This document shows positions 20,995 through 29,623 of a stretch of DNA of 64,000 bases, piece after piece; positions within the stretch are counted from its first letter, which is position 1, and the number at the start of each line of letters is the position of its first letter. Source of the stretch: Enterobacter sp. RHBSTW-00175 (GTDB taxonomy: Bacteria > Pseudomonadota > Gammaproteobacteria > Enterobacterales > Enterobacteriaceae). Made by a program: the position numbers and the translations under genes. The notes below the pieces were generated by a model. The model had not been told where the DNA came from and searched no databases. It was given only the letters and a program-made list of their open reading frames with translations. The stretch spans positions 1,302,001 through 1,366,000 of the forward strand of contig NZ_CP055930.1 of the NCBI RefSeq assembly GCF_013927005.1. Reading direction: 5' to 3'.

Positions 20995-21781
20995 ACCCAA
21001 TCTGCACCGACAACATACTCAAACTCCCCATCTCAATCCCATCAACCGGGATCGTAATCGGCTCCTGGCCATCCCACGCACCTAATACATACAGCAGCGG
21101 CAGGAAGTGATCCGCCGTTGGGTTAGAGAGTGAACCACCCTCGTGTTCCAGATAGTTCACCAGAGGGTGCTGTTCAACCGGGCCTTGCCACGTCAGGTTA
21201 GCTTTTACAAAATCGTTGAATGAGGTTGCCCACGGGTACGGCGTATTCTCTCCGTGCCAGCGTGCCGTGCGCAGGTTATGCACCACGTTGCCGCTCGCCA
21301 CCAGCATAATGCCTTCATCACGCAGTGAGGCCAGCTTACGGCCAATTTCCAGATGCCAGGCCGCAGGTTTGGTACTGTCGATACTCAGTTGCACCATAGG
21401 GATATCCGCATCAGGATACATTTTGATGAGCACACCCCAGGAGCCGTGGTCAAAGCCCCAGGCTTCTTTATCCAGTGCAACCGGGACGGGTGCCAGCAGC
21501 TCCACCAGCTGTTGTGCCAGCGCAGGCGAGCCAGGTGCCGGATAATGCGTGTCATAGAGCGCCTGCGGGAATCCACCAAAATCATGGATGGTTTTTGGCG
21601 CTTCCATCGCCGTTACGCCTGTACCGCGGGTAAACCAGTGCGCGGAAACCACCACAATTGCTTTCGGGCGTGGCAACGTCTCTCCCAGATGACGCCAGGC
21701 GCGGGTATAGACGTTATCTTCCAGAACGTTCATTGGGCTGCCGTGGCCTAAAAACAGTGCTGGCATACGAGAAGAAGTCAT
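20993..21781 (-). CDS. ygiD: 4,5-DOPA dioxygenase extradiol-like protein YgiD
   Basis: A 262-residue member of the LigB/DODA extradiol ring-cleavage family. Metal ligands are recognisable: His in FLGHGSPMNV, His in VVSAHWFTRG, and the HDFGGFP and VVHNLR histidines. E. coli YgiD is zinc-bound and opens the ring of L-DOPA in vitro; its natural substrate is uncertain. It is a single-gene unit divergent from zupT. Confidence 0.95.
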   Translation of the reverse strand: MTSSRMPALFLGHGSPMNVLEDNVYTRAWRHLGETLPRPKAIVVVSAHWFTRGTGVTAMEAPKTIHDFGGFPQALYDTHYPAPGSPALAQQLVELLAPVPVALDKEAWGFDHGSWGVLIKMYPDADIPMVQLSIDSTKPAAWHLEIGRKLASLRDEGIMLVASGNVVHNLRTARWHGENTPYPWATSFNDFVKANLTWQGPVEQHPLVNYLEHEGGSLSNPTADHFLPLLYVLGAWDGQEPITIPVDGIEMGSLSMLSVQIG

Positions 21782-21944
21782 GGTGATATCCTTACAGAAG
21801 GTGTCAATTTGATGGTTCTACATTACGCGTAATCTGGCAAAGATGAACGCAGATAAGCGTGAAGATCATCATCAGGAAATTTGAATGTAAGGAATGTGTA
21901 AAGCAGAGTCTCCGCTCTCGCTTTGCCATCAATGAATCATTAAT

Positions 21945-21963
21945 ATTAATGATAATCATTATC
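21945..21963 (+). promoter_or_regulatory. Near-perfect Fur box directly before zupT
   Basis: ATTAATGATAATCATTATC matches the 19-bp Fur consensus at 17 positions (only the first two differ). It ends 14 nt before the zupT ATG and abuts the AAGGAG ribosome site, so bound Fur would sit over the transcript start or leader. It predicts iron-repressed zupT. Confidence 0.8.
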
Positions 21964-21977
21964 ATAAGGAGCAGTGC

Positions 21978-22751
21978 ATGTCAGTCCCTTTGATCCTGAC
22001 AATACTTGCAGGTGCCGCGACCTTTATCGGTGCGATTTTAGGCGTGCTTGGTCAGAAACCGTCTAACCGCGTGCTGGCGTTCTCACTGGGTTTTGCCGCC
22101 GGGATCATGCTGCTTATCTCTCTGATGGAGATGCTCCCTGCTGCGCTTGGCACAGAAGGCATGTCTCCGGTCCTGGGCTATGGCATGTTTGTGTTTGGTC
22201 TGCTGGGTTACTTTGCGCTCGACCGCATGTTGCCTCACGCGCATCCGCAGGATCTCATGCAAAAAAACGTGGCAACGTTGCCGCACAATATTAAGCGCAC
22301 CGCAGTTTTGCTGACACTGGGTATCAGTCTGCATAACTTCCCGGAGGGTGTCGCCACCTACGTGACCGCCAGTAATAACCTGGAGATGGGTTTTGGCATC
22401 GCCCTTGCCGTGGCGTTGCACAATATTCCTGAAGGACTGGCCGTTGCCGGGCCGGTTTATGCTGCTACGGGTTCAAAACGTACCGCTGTCTTCTGGGCGG
22501 GCATTTCCGGGATGGCTGAAATCCTGGGCGGTGTGCTTGCATGGTTGATTCTTGGCAGCCTGGTTTCACCCGTTGTGATGGCAGCCATTATGGCAGCGGT
22601 CGCGGGAATAATGGTTGCTCTTTCTGTGGATGAGCTGATGCCACTGGCGAAAGAGATCGATCCTGACAACAACCCCAGCTACGGTGTGCTGTGCGGTATG
22701 TCTGTAATGGGGCTTAGCCTGGTATTGTTACAAACGGCAGGTATTGGCTGA
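21978..22751 (+). CDS. zupT: ZIP-family divalent metal transporter ZupT
   Basis: A 257-residue ZIP transporter with eight hydrophobic segments. The metal-site motifs HNFPEG (TM4, in [13 protein letters not shown]) and HNIPEG (TM5, in [13 protein letters not shown]) are intact. It imports zinc, iron(II), cobalt and manganese across the inner membrane. AAGGAG lies 7 nt before the ATG. The strong Fur box upstream suggests that iron starvation induces it here. Confidence 0.97.
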   Translation: MSVPLILTILAGAATFIGAILGVLGQKPSNRVLAFSLGFAAGIMLLISLMEMLPAALGTEGMSPVLGYGMFVFGLLGYFALDRMLPHAHPQDLMQKNVATLPHNIKRTAVLLTLGISLHNFPEGVATYVTASNNLEMGFGIALAVALHNIPEGLAVAGPVYAATGSKRTAVFWAGISGMAEILGGVLAWLILGSLVSPVVMAAIMAAVAGIMVALSVDELMPLAKEIDPDNNPSYGVLCGMSVMGLSLVLLQTAGIG

Positions 22752-22755
22752 AAGG

Positions 22756-22787
22756 TTGCGCTCCCTTTATTGAGGGAGCGCAATTTT
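22756..22787 (+). terminator. Intrinsic terminator after zupT
   Basis: A perfect 11-bp stem (TTGCGCTCCCT at 22756–22766 with AGGGAGCGCAA at 22773–22783), a 6-nt loop and TTTT. Confidence 0.85.
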
Positions 22788-23174
22788 ATGAAGTGTAAGT
22801 GAATACCAACTATCAGTATTAATAATATAAAGTCCGACGTCATACTTTTTGACCGCCATAGAAATCAATTAAGAAATATTACTTATAACTATTCCCTGTA
22901 AAATAAATACCGCTTCGCGTATTAAATAAACGTCAAAAGATAGATGTTAATCACTGTTTAACTAAGCATCTCAGCTTTTGATATACAGCATCCATCCCAC
23001 TCATAACCTCAAGCAATCTATTAATAAACCCTAAATCCCTCATTAAGAAATACTCACGAGAACACCTATATTGTGGCTGATATATTTCACCCGTTTTAAT
23101 GCAATAAAAGTGTTGCAATATTAATTCATTAAATTTATTGCGATGTCCAATCTTAGATAAAGGATTATATCTTC
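22788..23174. other. AT-rich intergenic region upstream of fimbrial operon
   Basis: About 390 bp, strongly AT-rich compared with its neighbours. I see no gene, no paired inverted repeats of the fim-switch kind and no recombinase gene. It must hold the promoter of the fimbrial operon. AAGGA lies 9 nt before the subunit ATG. The composition suits H-NS silencing, which is an inference. Confidence 0.6.
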
Positions 23175-23750
23175 ATGCTTAACAAGACTATCCTGGCAGT
23201 TGCGACAACTGCACTGCTTTCTGGCCTGTCCTTTACTGCTGTGGCAGCAGATAACCAGGGCTCAGGGAAGATCACTTTCACCGGTGAAGTCATCAGTGCA
23301 CCTTGCTCTATCACCCCTGGTGATGAAAACCAGACCATTGAATTAGGCGAAGTCGCGGATAGCGTGCTGAACAGCGGTAAAAACTCGCTGCCGGTTGACG
23401 TAAATATCCACCTGCAAGACTGTATTCTTTCCGACAACAGCGGGCAAACGCCAACCACTATCGATAAAGTGAAGGTGACATTTACCTCTGCCAGCACCGA
23501 TAGCACTGACACCAGCCTGATGAAAAACACCCTGGATGGCAACATCGGCGGTGCGACCGGCGTAGGTATTCGTCTGCTGGATAGCGGCAGTAATAAAGTG
23601 ACGCTGGGTACTGCGATTCCAGTGTCATTCCCATCTGTTAACTCTTATCAGGAACTGAACTTTAAAGCCCGCATGGAGCCTGTAACAGGCAAAACGGCTA
23701 CCCCAGGTAACGTTCAGGCCCAGGCGAACTACGTTCTCGACTATAAGTAG
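23175..23750 (+). CDS. ygiL: Type 1-like fimbrial major subunit
   Basis: A 191-residue FimA-type pilin. It has a signal peptide ending Ala-Val-Ala-Ala, an N-terminal donor strand region, two cysteines for the pilin disulfide (in SAPCSITPG and LQDCILSD) and the terminal Tyr-Val-Leu-Asp-Tyr beta strand that usher-chaperone pilins use. It should polymerise into the fimbrial rod outside the cell. It is first in a four-gene chaperone-usher operon and followed by a terminator that likely keeps subunit expression above that of the assembly genes. The set resembles E. coli ygiL-yqiGHI, which lies in the same part of the chromosome; the symbol rests on that. Confidence 0.82.
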   Translation: MLNKTILAVATTALLSGLSFTAVAADNQGSGKITFTGEVISAPCSITPGDENQTIELGEVADSVLNSGKNSLPVDVNIHLQDCILSDNSGQTPTTIDKVKVTFTSASTDSTDTSLMKNTLDGNIGGATGVGIRLLDSGSNKVTLGTAIPVSFPSVNSYQELNFKARMEPVTGKTATPGNVQAQANYVLDYK

Positions 23751-23773
23751 TTCAGTTTAACGCCTGAATTACT

Positions 23774-23800
23774 AGCCGATGATGGACTCATCGGCTTTTT
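23774..23800 (+). terminator. Attenuating terminator between pilin and usher genes
   Basis: Stem AGCCGATGA (23774–23782) with TCATCGGCT (23788–23796) followed by a T-run. Located between the major subunit gene and the usher gene, where partial read-through would set a high subunit-to-usher ratio. Confidence 0.8.
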
Positions 23801-23830
23801 AATTATCTCTTTAATCAGCGAAACGGATTT

Positions 23831-26353
23831 ATGCTAAAACACTCAGCGCCTCAACTATCTCGCCTCTCTGCTTTTATAAAGCATTCGCTGAGTGCAACAC
23901 TTTACTCAGCATTATTCGTCTTGCCAGTATCTGCGGTTGAATTCAACACGGATATGATTGATGTTGAAGACCGAAGTAATATTGATATTTCCCAGTTTGG
24001 GAAAAAAGGCCATATCACACCGGGTAGCTATCTCGTCCGTATTCAGGTCAATAAAAACACGTTACCTCAATCCACAACAATGGAATGGATCGCAACGGAA
24101 AACGAAAGCGGTTCACAAATTTGTGTTAACGCCGGGCAATTATCTGCTTTCGGACTGAGCACAGATTTCATTTCGCGACTCCATTATCCACAGAACGGAC
24201 GTTGCCTTGACCTTTCGGCTGTTCCGGAACTGGGCTTTTCCCTTAATAAAGCGACGATGGTACTTTCCGTGACCGTTCCCCAGGCGTGGATGAAATATCA
24301 GGCGCAAAACTGGACGCCGCCAGAATTCTGGGACGAGGGTATTGCGGGTGTTTTACTCGATTATAATCTCTATGCCAGCCAGTACGACCCGCACGGGGGC
24401 GACGACAGCCAGAATATCAGCACCTACGGCACGCTCGGGTTTAACCTCGGCGCCTGGCGTCTACGTTCAGATTATCAATATAACCAAAACTTTCGTAACG
24501 GTGAGTCTACGGGCAGCGACAGCAGTCTGGCGCGAACCTATCTCTACCGACCAATCCCTTCGCTTTCATCAAAAATGACACTGGGACAATATGATTTAAG
24601 CTCAGATATTTTTGATACCTTCCACTTTACCGGTGCTTCACTGGAAAGTGACGAAAGTATGCTGCCGCCTGATTTACAAGGCTATGCACCGCAAATTACC
24701 GGCATCGCGCAGACCAATGCCAAAGTGACTGTCTCTCAGTCTGGCCGCGTTCTTTATCAAACGACTGTCGCGCCGGGTCCTTTCACAATTTCTGACCTGG
24801 GTGAAACTTACCAGGGACAACTGGATGTGGCAGTCGAAGAGGAAGATGGGCGTAAAACCACCTTCCAGGTCGGCTCATCCTCAATCCCTTTCCTGACCCG
24901 AAAAGGCCAGGTGCGTTATAAAACATCCATCGGTAAACCCACAGCCACGGGCCATAACGACATTAATAATCCCCTTTTCTGGACAGGTGAACTATCCTGG
25001 GGCTGGTCGAGCAATGTCTCACTGTATGGCGGCACCATGCTGACGGCGGATGATTATCAGGCTATGACCACCGGTATCGGCTTTAACCTTGATTCACTCG
25101 GCTCGATCTCTTTTGATGTGACAGGTGCCCAGGCCACACTGCATCAGGAAAAAAATGAAAAGCAGCGTGGATACAGCTATCGCGCAAACTATGCTAAACG
25201 CTTCGAGGCAACCGGCAGCCAGATTACCTTTGCGGGTTATCGATTCTCGGATAAAGAGTATGTCTCAATGAGCGAATATCTCGCGTCTCGGGACGGTGAT
25301 ACCTCAACGACAAACGAAAAAGAGAGCTATGTAATCTCCTTCAACCAGTACCTTGATTCTCTGTCATTAAATACGTATCTCAACGTCACCCGTAACACCT
25401 ACTGGGACAACAGCAGCAACACGAACTACTCCTTTTCGATCAGCCGCAATTTCGATATCGGCAATTTTAGAGGTCTATCCGCATCGCTGGCGTTAAGCCG
25501 CGTACGCTGGGATGACAGTGACGAAAATCAGGTCTATTTCTCATTTACACTCCCGCTGGAACAGAGTCGTAGCATTATGTACAGCTACCAGCGCTCAGGC
25601 GGCGACAGCGCGTCTCATATGGCTTCTTACTATGACTCCTCCGATCGCAATAATACGTGGAACCTATCCGCCTCTACGACCGAAGACGATTTACGCGAAG
25701 GTGAACCGTCATTGCGCGGTGGATACCAGCACTATTCCCCTTACGGACGCCTCAACCTGTCAGGAAGCGTTCAGCCTAATCAATATCGTTCAATAAGCGC
25801 TGGCTGGAATGGCTCACTTACCGCCACACGGCATGGCGTTGCCCTGCATGATTACAGCCCGGCCGATAACGCCCGCATGATGATCGATGCCGATGGCGTT
25901 GCAGGGATTGAGGTCAACAGTTCGCGTACGCGGACTAACGCATTTGGTATTGCCGTTGTCCCTTCACTCACCAACTACACCACCTCAACGGTGCGCGTAA
26001 ACAGCAACACGTTACCTGATGGCGTAGACATTGAAACCTCCATCATTCGAACCACGCTGACAGAAGGTGCCATTGGTTACAGCAAACTTAATGCCACCAC
26101 GGGCTACCAGATTGTCGGCATTATTCGACAGGAAAATGGTCAGTTCCCGCCTCTGGGCGTCAGTATCGTCGACAGCATTTCGGGTAAAGAGGTCGGGCTG
26201 GTCGCAGAAGAAGGGTTCGCTTATCTCAGCGGAATTAAGGAAAACAGTGCGTTACGTCTCACCTGGTCTGGCAAAGTGTGCGAAATCACGCCACCGAACC
26301 AAAGTAACCTTAGCGGTGACGCTATATTTTTACCTTGTAAAACAGTGCATTAA
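23831..26353 (+). CDS. yqiG: Fimbrial outer-membrane usher protein
   Basis: An 840-residue FimD/PapC-family usher. After a long signal peptide come the N-terminal chaperone-binding domain (Phe-Asn-Thr-Asp…; about residues 36–170), the 24-strand barrel interrupted by a plug domain (the GYAPQITGIAQTNAKVTVSQ-like region at about 290), and two C-terminal domains ending with a Cys pair typical of ushers. It forms the secretion pore and assembly platform for pilins. It lies 80 bp downstream of the subunit gene and 15 bp before the chaperone gene. Confidence 0.92.
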   Translation: MLKHSAPQLSRLSAFIKHSLSATLYSALFVLPVSAVEFNTDMIDVEDRSNIDISQFGKKGHITPGSYLVRIQVNKNTLPQSTTMEWIATENESGSQICVNAGQLSAFGLSTDFISRLHYPQNGRCLDLSAVPELGFSLNKATMVLSVTVPQAWMKYQAQNWTPPEFWDEGIAGVLLDYNLYASQYDPHGGDDSQNISTYGTLGFNLGAWRLRSDYQYNQNFRNGESTGSDSSLARTYLYRPIPSLSSKMTLGQYDLSSDIFDTFHFTGASLESDESMLPPDLQGYAPQITGIAQTNAKVTVSQSGRVLYQTTVAPGPFTISDLGETYQGQLDVAVEEEDGRKTTFQVGSSSIPFLTRKGQVRYKTSIGKPTATGHNDINNPLFWTGELSWGWSSNVSLYGGTMLTADDYQAMTTGIGFNLDSLGSISFDVTGAQATLHQEKNEKQRGYSYRANYAKRFEATGSQITFAGYRFSDKEYVSMSEYLASRDGDTSTTNEKESYVISFNQYLDSLSLNTYLNVTRNTYWDNSSNTNYSFSISRNFDIGNFRGLSASLALSRVRWDDSDENQVYFSFTLPLEQSRSIMYSYQRSGGDSASHMASYYDSSDRNNTWNLSASTTEDDLREGEPSLRGGYQHYSPYGRLNLSGSVQPNQYRSISAGWNGSLTATRHGVALHDYSPADNARMMIDADGVAGIEVNSSRTRTNAFGIAVVPSLTNYTTSTVRVNSNTLPDGVDIETSIIRTTLTEGAIGYSKLNATTGYQIVGIIRQENGQFPPLGVSIVDSISGKEVGLVAEEGFAYLSGIKENSALRLTWSGKVCEITPPNQSNLSGDAIFLPCKTVH

Positions 26354-26368
26354 TTCAGGATGAATAAA

Positions 26369-27103
26369 ATGAACATCTCGATTTTCTCAAAGGGAATAAT
26401 CTGTTTCCTCGGCATGTGCAGCTTTGCACATGCCACCGTATCGCCCGACAGAACGCGCATCATTTTCAACGCTTCAGCAAAAAGCGTGTCGGTCAGACTG
26501 ACAAACCAGAGTAAAACCGATCCTTATCTGGCTCAGTCGTGGATAGAGGATAAAGAGGGCAAAAAAACACGCGAGTTTATCTCCCCTATTCCGCCATTGT
26601 TGCGTATTGAGCCAGACGAACAAGCGCAGGTTCGCCTGATGGCCCAGAAAAAACTCAGCCAGCTTCCTGCCGATCGAGAGTCCCTGTTTTATTACAACAT
26701 GCGGGAAATACCACCGAAATCAGGGCAGCAGAACGTGATGCAAATTGCGATGCAAAGCCGCCTGAAGCTGTTCTGGCGACCAAAAGCCATTGAGCTAAAA
26801 GAAGGGCAATTTGTACCACTGGATAAAGTGGTCATATCCCGTTCCACTGATGGACTGCAATTCAATAATACCAGCCCCTACCATATCACCGTGGGATATA
26901 TCGGGTTGAATGGAAAAACACTCTTGCCGGGTGCAGAGAGTGTGATGGTTGAACCTTTCGGCCAGGCCAGTCAGACGCTGTCGAATTTACCTGCGGAATT
27001 TCAAATAGGCTATGTCGGCGATTACGGCGGACTGGAAATGTTTAAAGTGAGCTGTAATGCGGTGCAGACCAGTTGCCAGAGCAAGCCGGTGAAAAAGGGA
27101 TAA
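26369..27103 (+). CDS. yqiH: Periplasmic fimbrial chaperone
   Basis: A 244-residue PapD/FimC-type chaperone with a signal peptide (cleaved near His-Ala-Thr). Two Ig-like domains follow: the N-terminal one has the VSPDRTRIIFN strand and the conserved FYYNMREIPPK signature (about residues 105–115), the C-terminal one the NTSPYHITV strand. I prefer the ATG at 26369, which has AGGA at a sound distance, over the one at 26360. It holds pilins in folded, unpolymerised form and hands them to the usher. Confidence 0.9.
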   Translation: MNISIFSKGIICFLGMCSFAHATVSPDRTRIIFNASAKSVSVRLTNQSKTDPYLAQSWIEDKEGKKTREFISPIPPLLRIEPDEQAQVRLMAQKKLSQLPADRESLFYYNMREIPPKSGQQNVMQIAMQSRLKLFWRPKAIELKEGQFVPLDKVVISRSTDGLQFNNTSPYHITVGYIGLNGKTLLPGAESVMVEPFGQASQTLSNLPAEFQIGYVGDYGGLEMFKVSCNAVQTSCQSKPVKKG

Positions 27104-28167
27104 TGATGAAAAGAATCTGCTTCGCTGCAATCGCATTATTTTGTCTGTTCTCATCATCCGCATGGGCGCTGGAATGCTACAAAAGTTCAAAAGGGGGGGC
27201 AAGCCTGGTGACAACGACGTTACCGGCTTTCACTGTGCCCGCAAACGCCCCTGTCGGGCAAAAAATATGGGAAAGCGGCGATTTGCTGGTAACGGTGTAT
27301 TGCGATAGTGCTACGCGCGATCACGCTAAGCCGGTCGACCAGGATCCCTGGAGTGAAAACATTTATGCCTATATCCTGGACAGTTTTCATAACACCGATA
27401 GTCTGATGACTAACAATCCTTATCTGGCGTTTGGCGTGACCTACAACGGTGTTGACTATGACATCCCTGATATCAAAATTGATACCGGTGCCTGTCTTGA
27501 TAAAAAAGATGACTTTTTTGGAGAGTATAAGGTTGCAGCATGTAACGGTACCACAATACAAAAAAACGTCACTTTCACCGTACGGTTTCGCCTCTATGTG
27601 AAATTAAAATCGGTACCACAAGCACAGTTTGACTTCACTTTTCCTTCGGTCACAGTACTTACCTTTGATGGTGCTGGCGGAATAAATGTCATGCCTGGTG
27701 CAAAAAATCTGCATTACGACATTGCCGGGCTTTCAAACATTCATTTTCTGGATTGCGGCGTGGATATCCGAATCTACCCGGAGAATCAGATTGTGGACTT
27801 TGGACAGTTTACGGAGAGCGCCGTAAACGCCAAAGCGCTCACGTCACCGTTTAGCATCTCGACAATTAAAGATGCCACTGCGGGCTGTTCAGAACAATTT
27901 GACGTAACGACCAGTTTTTACACCACCGATACACTCTATGATGAAACGCACCTGGACATGGGAAATGGTTTACTCATGCGTCTCATTGATAAAACAAACG
28001 GCGACGTGACGTACAATCAGTATCTTCCTTTTGCAACCTATCGCCCTGACGATACGGTGACCACGCTGACTCATGATTATACCGCTGAGCTCACCCGCAA
28101 ACCGGGTGAAGCCATTGCTCTCGGGCCATTCAGTAAAGACATTATTGTCAAAATTAACTATCAGTAG
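27103..28167 (+). CDS. yqiI: Fimbrial tip adhesin (two-domain)
   Basis: About 354 residues, roughly twice the size of a pilin, as expected for a tip adhesin with an N-terminal receptor-binding domain and a C-terminal pilin domain. The ATG overlaps the chaperone stop (TAATG), with another ATG immediately after; both give a signal peptide ending at Trp-Ala. Cysteines are paired in both halves and the C-terminus ends in a beta strand (Ile-Ile-Val-Lys-Ile-Asn-Tyr). E. coli YqiI has the same size and operon place. The receptor it binds is unknown. Confidence 0.82.
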   Translation: MMKRICFAAIALFCLFSSSAWALECYKSSKGGASLVTTTLPAFTVPANAPVGQKIWESGDLLVTVYCDSATRDHAKPVDQDPWSENIYAYILDSFHNTDSLMTNNPYLAFGVTYNGVDYDIPDIKIDTGACLDKKDDFFGEYKVAACNGTTIQKNVTFTVRFRLYVKLKSVPQAQFDFTFPSVTVLTFDGAGGINVMPGAKNLHYDIAGLSNIHFLDCGVDIRIYPENQIVDFGQFTESAVNAKALTSPFSISTIKDATAGCSEQFDVTTSFYTTDTLYDETHLDMGNGLLMRLIDKTNGDVTYNQYLPFATYRPDDTVTTLTHDYTAELTRKPGEAIALGPFSKDIIVKINYQ

Positions 28168-28184
28168 CCACACCTGCCAGACAC

Positions 28185-28212
28185 AAAAAAGCCGGGCATT
28201 GCCCGGCTTTTT
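28185..28212. terminator. Bidirectional terminator between fimbrial operon and ribB
   Basis: AAAAAA, then GCCGGGCA (28191–28198), TGCCCGGC (28200–28207) and TTTTT. The A- and T-runs on both sides let it serve both convergent transcripts. Confidence 0.9.
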
Positions 28213-28226
28213 CACTTCAGCACTTT

Positions 28227-28880
28227 TCAGCTTGCTTTGCGTTCATGCGCCTGGCGGTATTCCACCAGATCTTCAATCGTTACAACCGGCATGTTGTGCA
28301 GACGCGCAAAGGTGATGCACTCTGGCGCACGCGCCATGGTGCCGTCATCGTTGGTCAGTTCACACAGAACACCCGCTGGTTTGAAACCGGCCAGGGTCAC
28401 CAGGTCGATAGTCGCTTCGGTATGACCGCCACGGGTCAGCACGCCACCGGCCTGAGCACGCAGCGGGAAGACGTGTCCCGGACGATGCAGGTCGGATGGT
28501 TTCGCACCATCGGCAATCGCTGCGCGAACGGTGGTCAGGCGGTCGGCCGCAGACACACCAGTGGTCACGCCATGCGCCGCTTCGATGGTCACGGTAAAAC
28601 CGGTACCAAAAGCGCTGGTGTTGTTTTCGACCATCATCGGCAGCTCGAGCTGCTTACGACGGTCTTCGGTAATACACAGGCAAACGATGCCGCTACCGTG
28701 ACGGATGGTCAGCGCCATCTGTTCAACGGACATGTTTTCGGCGGCGAAAATCATGTCGCCTTCGTTTTCACGGTTTTCATCGTCAAGCACCATCACACCG
28801 CGGCCTTCGCGCAGTGCATCCAGTGCATGTTCAACACGTTGAGTTGAAGTGCCAAAAGAGGAAAGTAGCGTCTGATTCAT
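28227..28880 (-). CDS. ribB: 3,4-dihydroxy-2-butanone 4-phosphate synthase
   Basis: A 217-residue protein matching E. coli RibB. Substrate and metal-binding motifs are present: the acidic loop [10 protein letters not shown] (about residues 33–42), HGSGIVC, and the [11 protein letters not shown] and HTEATIDL segments. It turns ribulose 5-phosphate into formate and the four-carbon precursor of riboflavin. It is a stand-alone gene preceded by an FMN riboswitch in its long leader. Confidence 0.98.
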   Translation of the reverse strand: MNQTLLSSFGTSTQRVEHALDALREGRGVMVLDDENRENEGDMIFAAENMSVEQMALTIRHGSGIVCLCITEDRRKQLELPMMVENNTSAFGTGFTVTIEAAHGVTTGVSAADRLTTVRAAIADGAKPSDLHRPGHVFPLRAQAGGVLTRGGHTEATIDLVTLAGFKPAGVLCELTNDDGTMARAPECITFARLHNMPVVTIEDLVEYRQAHERKAS

Positions 28881-28990
28881 GGTAAAAAAACCTCATTAAA
28901 ATTATGGTTACCAGAATCAGGGCAGTCTTAGGAGCGCCGCATAAGCGGCAAAAAAATAACGTGAGCGGGCCCATGCCCGACTTGATCGTT

Positions 28991-29131
28991 ACTCTCTCCC
29001 ATCCGGACTCTAACCGTCGGCCCCGGAATTACACCGGATCTGCTGACCTTTGAGTTTTCACCCAAAGCGCTCGCGGGCTTTCAGCGTCACGCTGATTTAC
29101 CGCCGGTGGGGAATTTCGCCCCGCCCTGAGA
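28991..29131 (-). promoter_or_regulatory. FMN riboswitch (RFN element) of ribB
   Basis: Read on the minus strand, the leader has the conserved RFN core: AGGGCGGGGCGAAATTCCCC, ACCGGCGGTAAATC, AGCCCGCGAGCG, GGTCAGCAGATCCGGTG, AATTCCGGGGCCGACGG, and TTAGAGTCCGGATGGGAGA at the 3' side. These are the six helices of the FMN aptamer. About 110 nt of leader with further hairpins separates it from the ribB ATG. FMN binding should lower ribB expression. Confidence 0.95.
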
Positions 29132-29258
29132 ATAAGCGAATTAACTATAACGCTATTGATTAACCTGGGCAATGCATAAGCTTCAAACAATATTGGTTTA
29201 ACCTGGTGCATGACGCGCTACAATGGTCATCAACACCGTTTCATCAAGGGAAGCCACA

Positions 29259-29555
29259 ATGATTGACCCGAAAAAAATTGAGCAAATTGCGCGCCAGGTC
29301 CATGAGTCCATGCCAAAAGGCATTCGTGAATTTGGTGATGACGTTGAGAAGAAAATCCGCCAGACGTTGCAGGCGCAACTGGTTCGCCTTGATTTGGTCA
29401 GCCGTGAAGAGTTTGACGTGCAGACACAGGTACTGTTGCGCACCCGCGAAAAACTGGCATTGCTGGAACAGCGTTTAACCGAGCTGGAAAACCGCAATGC
29501 ACCGGAAGAGGTGAAACCGGCACCAGCCATTCCGCCGGTGGACGACCAGGCATAA
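29259..29555 (+). CDS. ubiK: Ubiquinone biosynthesis accessory factor UbiK
   Basis: A 98-residue protein starting [15 protein letters not shown], as E. coli UbiK (YqiC). An upstream extension is open but lacks a ribosome site and is not in the family. It is an amphipathic N-terminal part followed by a C-terminal coiled coil ([11 protein letters not shown]). It works with UbiJ in aerobic ubiquinone synthesis. It is divergent from ribB, with the riboswitch leader between. Confidence 0.94.
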   Translation: MIDPKKIEQIARQVHESMPKGIREFGDDVEKKIRQTLQAQLVRLDLVSREEFDVQTQVLLRTREKLALLEQRLTELENRNAPEEVKPAPAIPPVDDQA

Positions 29556-29597
29556 GTGCGGCCTGATGCCCTCTCCCACAGGGAGAGGGAGAAAAAC

Positions 29598-29623
29598 GAA
29601 CGGGCCAACTGGCCCGTTTTTTT
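29598..29623. terminator. Terminator between ubiK and hldE
   Basis: CGGGCCA (29601–29607) pairs with TGGCCCG (29610–29616), followed by seven T; the reverse strand also has an A/T-rich flank, so it can serve both convergent genes. A CTCTCCC/GGGAGAG hairpin just before (29572–29588) is an additional palindrome. Confidence 0.85.

Noticed and set aside
22788..23174. fim-type invertible promoter switch upstream of the fimbrial operon
   Set aside because: No flanking inverted repeats and no FimB/FimE-type recombinase gene nearby.
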